Source of the DNA: Stentor coeruleus
Taxonomy: Eukaryota; Ciliophora; Heterotrichea; Heterotrichida; Stentoridae
DNA length: 51,911 nt
NCBI GenBank assembly: GCA_001970955.1
Contig: MPUH01000471.1
Location: forward strand, 1-51,911
Reading direction: 5' to 3'
Positions 48,735 to 51,911 of this stretch are shown piece by piece. Each line of letters opens with the position of its first letter. Position 1 is the stretch's first letter. The notes under the pieces are model-generated. The model had not been told where the DNA came from, ran no database searches, and worked only from the letters and a program-made list of their open reading frames with translations. The position numbers and the translations under genes were made by a program.

Positions 48735-50477
48735 AATGAAAAAAAACCTAAGCAGGCTTTAAAATCAATGTATTTGAAAAAAGAATTATGGATCGAAATT
48801 TTAGATTATTTAGACTCCAAATCTTATTTTTGTATTATCTCTCAGCTTAATTCTTTTTTCAATTCCCTTATAAAAAATTGCACAAACTATAGAACATCAT
48901 TAGAATTAAGCTTGGAAGTGGTAACTAGAAGGAAAACTGAATTCAAGGTAATGAAAGAAAACAAGTGTTTGGAATACATTCTTAATTGTCGAAATCTTAA
49001 AAAACTTGATCTCAAGCTAGAAGTTCATCATATAGAAGACCAGTCTGGCTTGATATTAACTAATTTTTTTGTTGAAATGTTATCATTAAGCACACTAGAA
49101 GAACTAAAAATACATTTCAATAACAAATTTTCTAAGAAGATAGAGGAAATGCTAAAACTTATGGAAAATTTAAGTGTACTCAAGATCTATTTCTCAAATT
49201 ATCTTGATGATGAATTTATATTATTTCTTAAAGAATATGCTGCTAATTCTAAAGTAAGTCCTAATCCAAGAAAAAACCTAAAAAAATTATCAATACACTC
49301 ACTTTATCCTGATTGCCAATTTTTTGATAAGTTTTTTGAACTAGAATATAATGATAGCTTAGAAAAATTATCTTTAAAATGTGCAATTGACCTCTGTGAA
49401 CCTATAAAAATAACAAACTTTTTTAAAATGAATAATATCTTGAAGTGCATCAAACTTCCTGCTGGATTTTTTTTTGAACAAATTTCATGTGAAGGGCTGT
49501 GCAGCTTTTTAGCAAATAGCTATGTGTTAGAAGAACTTCAAGTCAGTGACTCAGTAATGATATCTTCTCAACACTTTATTGATGCTCTTCAAGCTAATCA
49601 TAGTTTGAAGATTCTCATTTTAAAGCATTTTGCTAGTTTTTATAACTCAAGATTTGAAATAAGCATTAAAGATTCGCAAAAACTTATGAAAGCTCTTGCC
49701 AACACTTCTATAGAAGACTTTTCGATGAATGTTTTTAATAGAAAAAGAAGTTCCTTTGACGAATATAACTATCATTCATATTTATCTTCCTATAAAATAG
49801 TAAAAAAATTCATCCAGGATCTTGATAATTTTCTAGTAAAAGCTAAAAAAATACGTAAAATTAGTATAAGTATTGCACAAATAAAAAAAAAATTCATCCA
49901 GGATCTTGATAATTTTCTAATAAAAGCTAAAAAAATACGTAAAATTAGTATAAGTATTGCCCAAATACCTTATAAATATATTGTGCTAATTTCAGACATA
50001 ATTATAAAACATGTAAAACTAGGAAATATAGAATTTTTTGCTGGGTACAATTTAAAAATGATTATGGATAATAAAACTGATATTCTAAATCTAAAAAAGT
50101 TAAATAATAATCACCATGAAAATTCAGGGATTTTAATTATACTTTTTGAGATTTTTAGAAGATTCCTAGGCAAAGCTGATAAACTTTTAAGGGTTATAGA
50201 TGAAAGAGATAACAAAAATTCTATATCAGTTAAAAAATTTCTAGATGATATTACAGAGACTAAAATATTAAACCTAAATCCTTATAAAAATAACTCGCCA
50301 CTATATGTTTTTTGTTTAATGATTTTATCAACAAGAGCTGAATTGTTATCTGAAATAAACATTAAAAAGGTTGAAATTGAAAAATACAATGTAGTATTTC
50401 CTGAATTGCTTAAAGAATTTAAATTACTACAAAAAATAAAACTTAACATAAAAAACAACTACAATAGTATTTCCTGA
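48657..50477 (+). CDS. F-box/LRR-like protein, N-terminal part
   Basis: 606 codons from ATG 48657; an identical start at 48566 belongs to the duplicated contig end. A basic leader (MDLPIKRKSSSKRLAESPKK) precedes an F-box-like segment of about 45 residues (KKELWIEILDYLDSKSYFCI). Leucine-rich repeats follow (NCRNLKKLDLKLE, LSTLEELKIHF, KNLKKLSIHSLYPD, NSYVLEELQVSDS, NHSLKILILKHF). F-box/LRR proteins recruit substrates to SCF ubiquitin ligases; the F-box is weak, so this is tentative. It stops at TGA 50475 only because a 73-bp tandem duplication shifts the frame; the homologous frame continues to the window end. It also has an in-frame 28-residue duplication (49802-49969) absent from the left-edge paralogue. 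Confidence 0.75.
   Translation: MDLPIKRKSSSKRLAESPKKRINTELNEKKPKQALKSMYLKKELWIEILDYLDSKSYFCIISQLNSFFNSLIKNCTNYRTSLELSLEVVTRRKTEFKVMKENKCLEYILNCRNLKKLDLKLEVHHIEDQSGLILTNFFVEMLSLSTLEELKIHFNNKFSKKIEEMLKLMENLSVLKIYFSNYLDDEFILFLKEYAANSKVSPNPRKNLKKLSIHSLYPDCQFFDKFFELEYNDSLEKLSLKCAIDLCEPIKITNFFKMNNILKCIKLPAGFFFEQISCEGLCSFLANSYVLEELQVSDSVMISSQHFIDALQANHSLKILILKHFASFYNSRFEISIKDSQKLMKALANTSIEDFSMNVFNRKRSSFDEYNYHSYLSSYKIVKKFIQDLDNFLVKAKKIRKISISIAQIKKKFIQDLDNFLIKAKKIRKISISIAQIPYKYIVLISDIIIKHVKLGNIEFFAGYNLKMIMDNKTDILNLKKLNNNHHENSGILIILFEIFRRFLGKADKLLRVIDERDNKNSISVKKFLDDITETKILNLNPYKNNSPLYVFCLMILSTRAELLSEINIKKVEIEKYNVVFPELLKEFKLLQKIKLNIKNNYNSIS
49802..49969. repeat. 84-bp imperfect in-frame tandem duplication
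   Basis: Two adjacent 84-nt copies differ at a few positions (V to I in the protein, gcacaa to gcccaa). They encode KKFIQDLDNFLxKAKKIRKI twice. Both keep the frame. The paralogous pseudogene has a single copy. Sequence differences argue against a simple assembly overlap. Confidence 0.8.
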
Positions 50478-50538
50478 ATTGCTTAAAGAATTTAAATTAC
50501 TACAAAAAATAAAACTTAACATAAAAAACAACTACAAT
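50393..50538. repeat. Perfect 73-bp tandem duplication that breaks the LRR frame
   Basis: 50393-50465 and 50466-50538 are identical and adjacent. 73 is not a multiple of three, so copy two is read out of frame and stops at 50475. No N separates the copies, but the form matches the five adjacent joints elsewhere, so a collapsed contig overlap is plausible. Confidence 0.88.
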
Positions 50539-51911
50539 TACAATAATGATTTCCAAAGCATGGCAATAAAAAATATGAAAGCTTTCGTAAATTTTTCAAA
50601 TATAAAATTTAAGTTTTACAAAAATTTTTCAATAGATATTGCTGATATCCTTTTAGCACCCGAATCTCATAAAACTTTGAAAAAATTGAAAATTAAATAT
50701 GGCCTATTTGCCCAAGAAATTTATCTAAAAGATAACTTATTAAGTAGATTTTTAGCAACATCAAATCTTATTGTTTTAAATTTATCTCAAATAAAATTTA
50801 CCTATGAGTGTATATCACAGCTTGCTAAAGGTCTTGAAGGAAATCAAACAATTACCTGCTTAAGATTGGAAGATATTAAAATCAAATTTAAAAAAAATAA
50901 TAAAAGAGCGCTTTTACGGAAAAGATCTGAAGTATTTTTGATGATTATTTCAAATCTTAAATTAAAAAAAAATTATGAAATCCTCTCTATATTTTATCCA
51001 AGTAATAATTCATACAGATGTTTAGAAGATAATATTGCTAAGAAATATTTGGAAACTATTAATACTATACTTATAAATAATCAAAGTCTTAAAGAGTTTA
51101 ATGTATTTATGTTCATGCCTGAAAAGTTTTTTTTCAAATATAGTGATATGTTATTCGAAGAAATTAATAGACACAGTGATTTAAAAATTGTTAATAAATT
51201 CAATATTGAGAATATAGGAATAATAATTAAAGGAAAAAAAAATTTGGCTTATGATTTTTATAAAAGTTACAGATACAGATATCGTAAAAAATACAACTTT
51301 AATATGACTTTATGGATGACTATAGTATTATCAAATCTTATTAAAGAGTCTCAATATTTATTTGTCACTTGCCTTGTAAAATATATTTATAGTAAGAATA
51401 TCCTAAAGTGTAAAACTTTAAAATTAAACTTGGCAAATAATCATAGAATTATTCATCGTATGTATATATACAATTTTCTTGAAACATTTTGTGGTTTAGA
51501 AGAACTTATAATCACTTTTACTGAGTTAACTTCATTACAAGTTGAAGTTTTGAAAAGGAATATAGAAAAGCTTGAATTTCTATATACAATAAAGCTAATT
51601 AAAAATGATTATATTGATGTTGATTTTTCTAGTTTTTTAGTATCAAAAAACTTATCTAATCTAAAAATCGTTGATGAAAAAGAATGCTCAGGTGTTATTA
51701 CCAATTTTAAAGGAAAAATAAACCACACTCACCTTAAAAAACTGACTATTAAATGCGAACATAATGATATTCATGATACTAAAATAAATATCAATCTTGT
51801 GACATTTATTAAATCTTTAAATTGCCTCTCTTTAAAAAAATTGAAAATCTGCATAAACTACACTCCTAAACTTTTTGATTCGCTTATAACAAAACTCCCA
51901 GACCCAGAAGA
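50467..51911 (+). CDS. F-box/LRR-like protein, continuation running off the right edge
   Basis: From copy two of the 73-bp repeat the frame starting at 50467 is open for 481 codons to the last base, with no stop. It repeats the family pattern: SHKTLKKLKIKYG, NLIVLNLSQIKF, EGNQTITCLRLEDIKI, CKTLKLNLANNH, CGLEELIITFTELTS, NLSNLKIVDEKE, LNCLSLKKLKICI. These are leucine-rich repeats continuing those upstream, so the true protein should exceed 1060 residues. There is no independent start upstream of this frame apart from internal Met codons such as 50560. It is partial at the right edge. Confidence 0.78.

Noticed and set aside
1-51911. CRISPR array, phage or bacterial operons
   Set aside because: No spaced repeats and no ribosome-binding sites; eukaryotic domains, tiny introns and monocistronic layout throughout.

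Overview
The window reads as macronuclear DNA of a heterotrich ciliate, most likely Stentor or a close relative. The reasons are: strongly AT-rich sequence; single-exon genes packed on both strands; and true 15-nt spliceosomal-type introns that rescue otherwise broken genes at 17439-17453, 42222-42236 and 45832-45846, with two more candidates in the epsin-like locus. TGA appears to act as a stop in two genes (ending at 23943 and 45576), next to the usual TAA and TAG. This fits the standard code of Stentor better than the TGA=Trp code of Blepharisma. Gene content is typical of ciliates: a CDPK, a tubulin ligase, a tubulin-type carboxypeptidase, a cyclic-nucleotide phosphodiesterase, a truncated globin and acylated-looking coiled-coil and TPR proteins.

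Layout. The left edge (1-5.2 kb) is accessory and decayed. It holds a candidate structured RNA repeat, a broken ubiquitin-specific-protease fragment, a small beta-grasp-like gene, a pogo/Tigger-like transposon end, and a frameshifted F-box/LRR-like pseudogene. The middle (5.2-47.5 kb) is an ordinary gene-dense core: TTLL3-type ligase with many IQ motifs, GYF protein, START protein, cytosolic carboxypeptidase, a multipass membrane protein, CDPK, RING-CH ligase, globin, PDE, a broken epsin, a TPR protein, a DENN protein, a CXC/LIN54-type factor, COMMD, a phosphagen-kinase-like pseudoenzyme with a docking domain, two coiled-coil proteins, SNU13 and a Nudix-ankyrin protein. The right edge (47.9 kb to the end) repeats the left-edge theme: a second copy of the RNA-like repeat, then a long intact-looking F-box/LRR paralogue of the left pseudogene that runs off the window and is broken once by a perfect 73-bp tandem duplication.

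Functional links. A TTLL3-like ligase and a cytosolic carboxypeptidase lie about 5 kb apart and could write and erase tubulin tails. CDPK, an IQ-rich enzyme, PDE and RIIa-like docking suggest calcium/cAMP signalling at cilia or cortex. These links are inferred from the families only.

Two window-wide properties deserve attention. First, sense-strand GC skew flips across almost every transcription unit: C-rich and G-poor 5' flanks, G-rich and C-poor 3' flanks. The sign changes inside intergenic DNA therefore mark gene territories. Second, all six single-N positions lie between, or next to, duplicated flanks. These are unmerged contig overlaps, so the apparent repeats in the START, Nudix and F-box/LRR genes are assembly artefacts.
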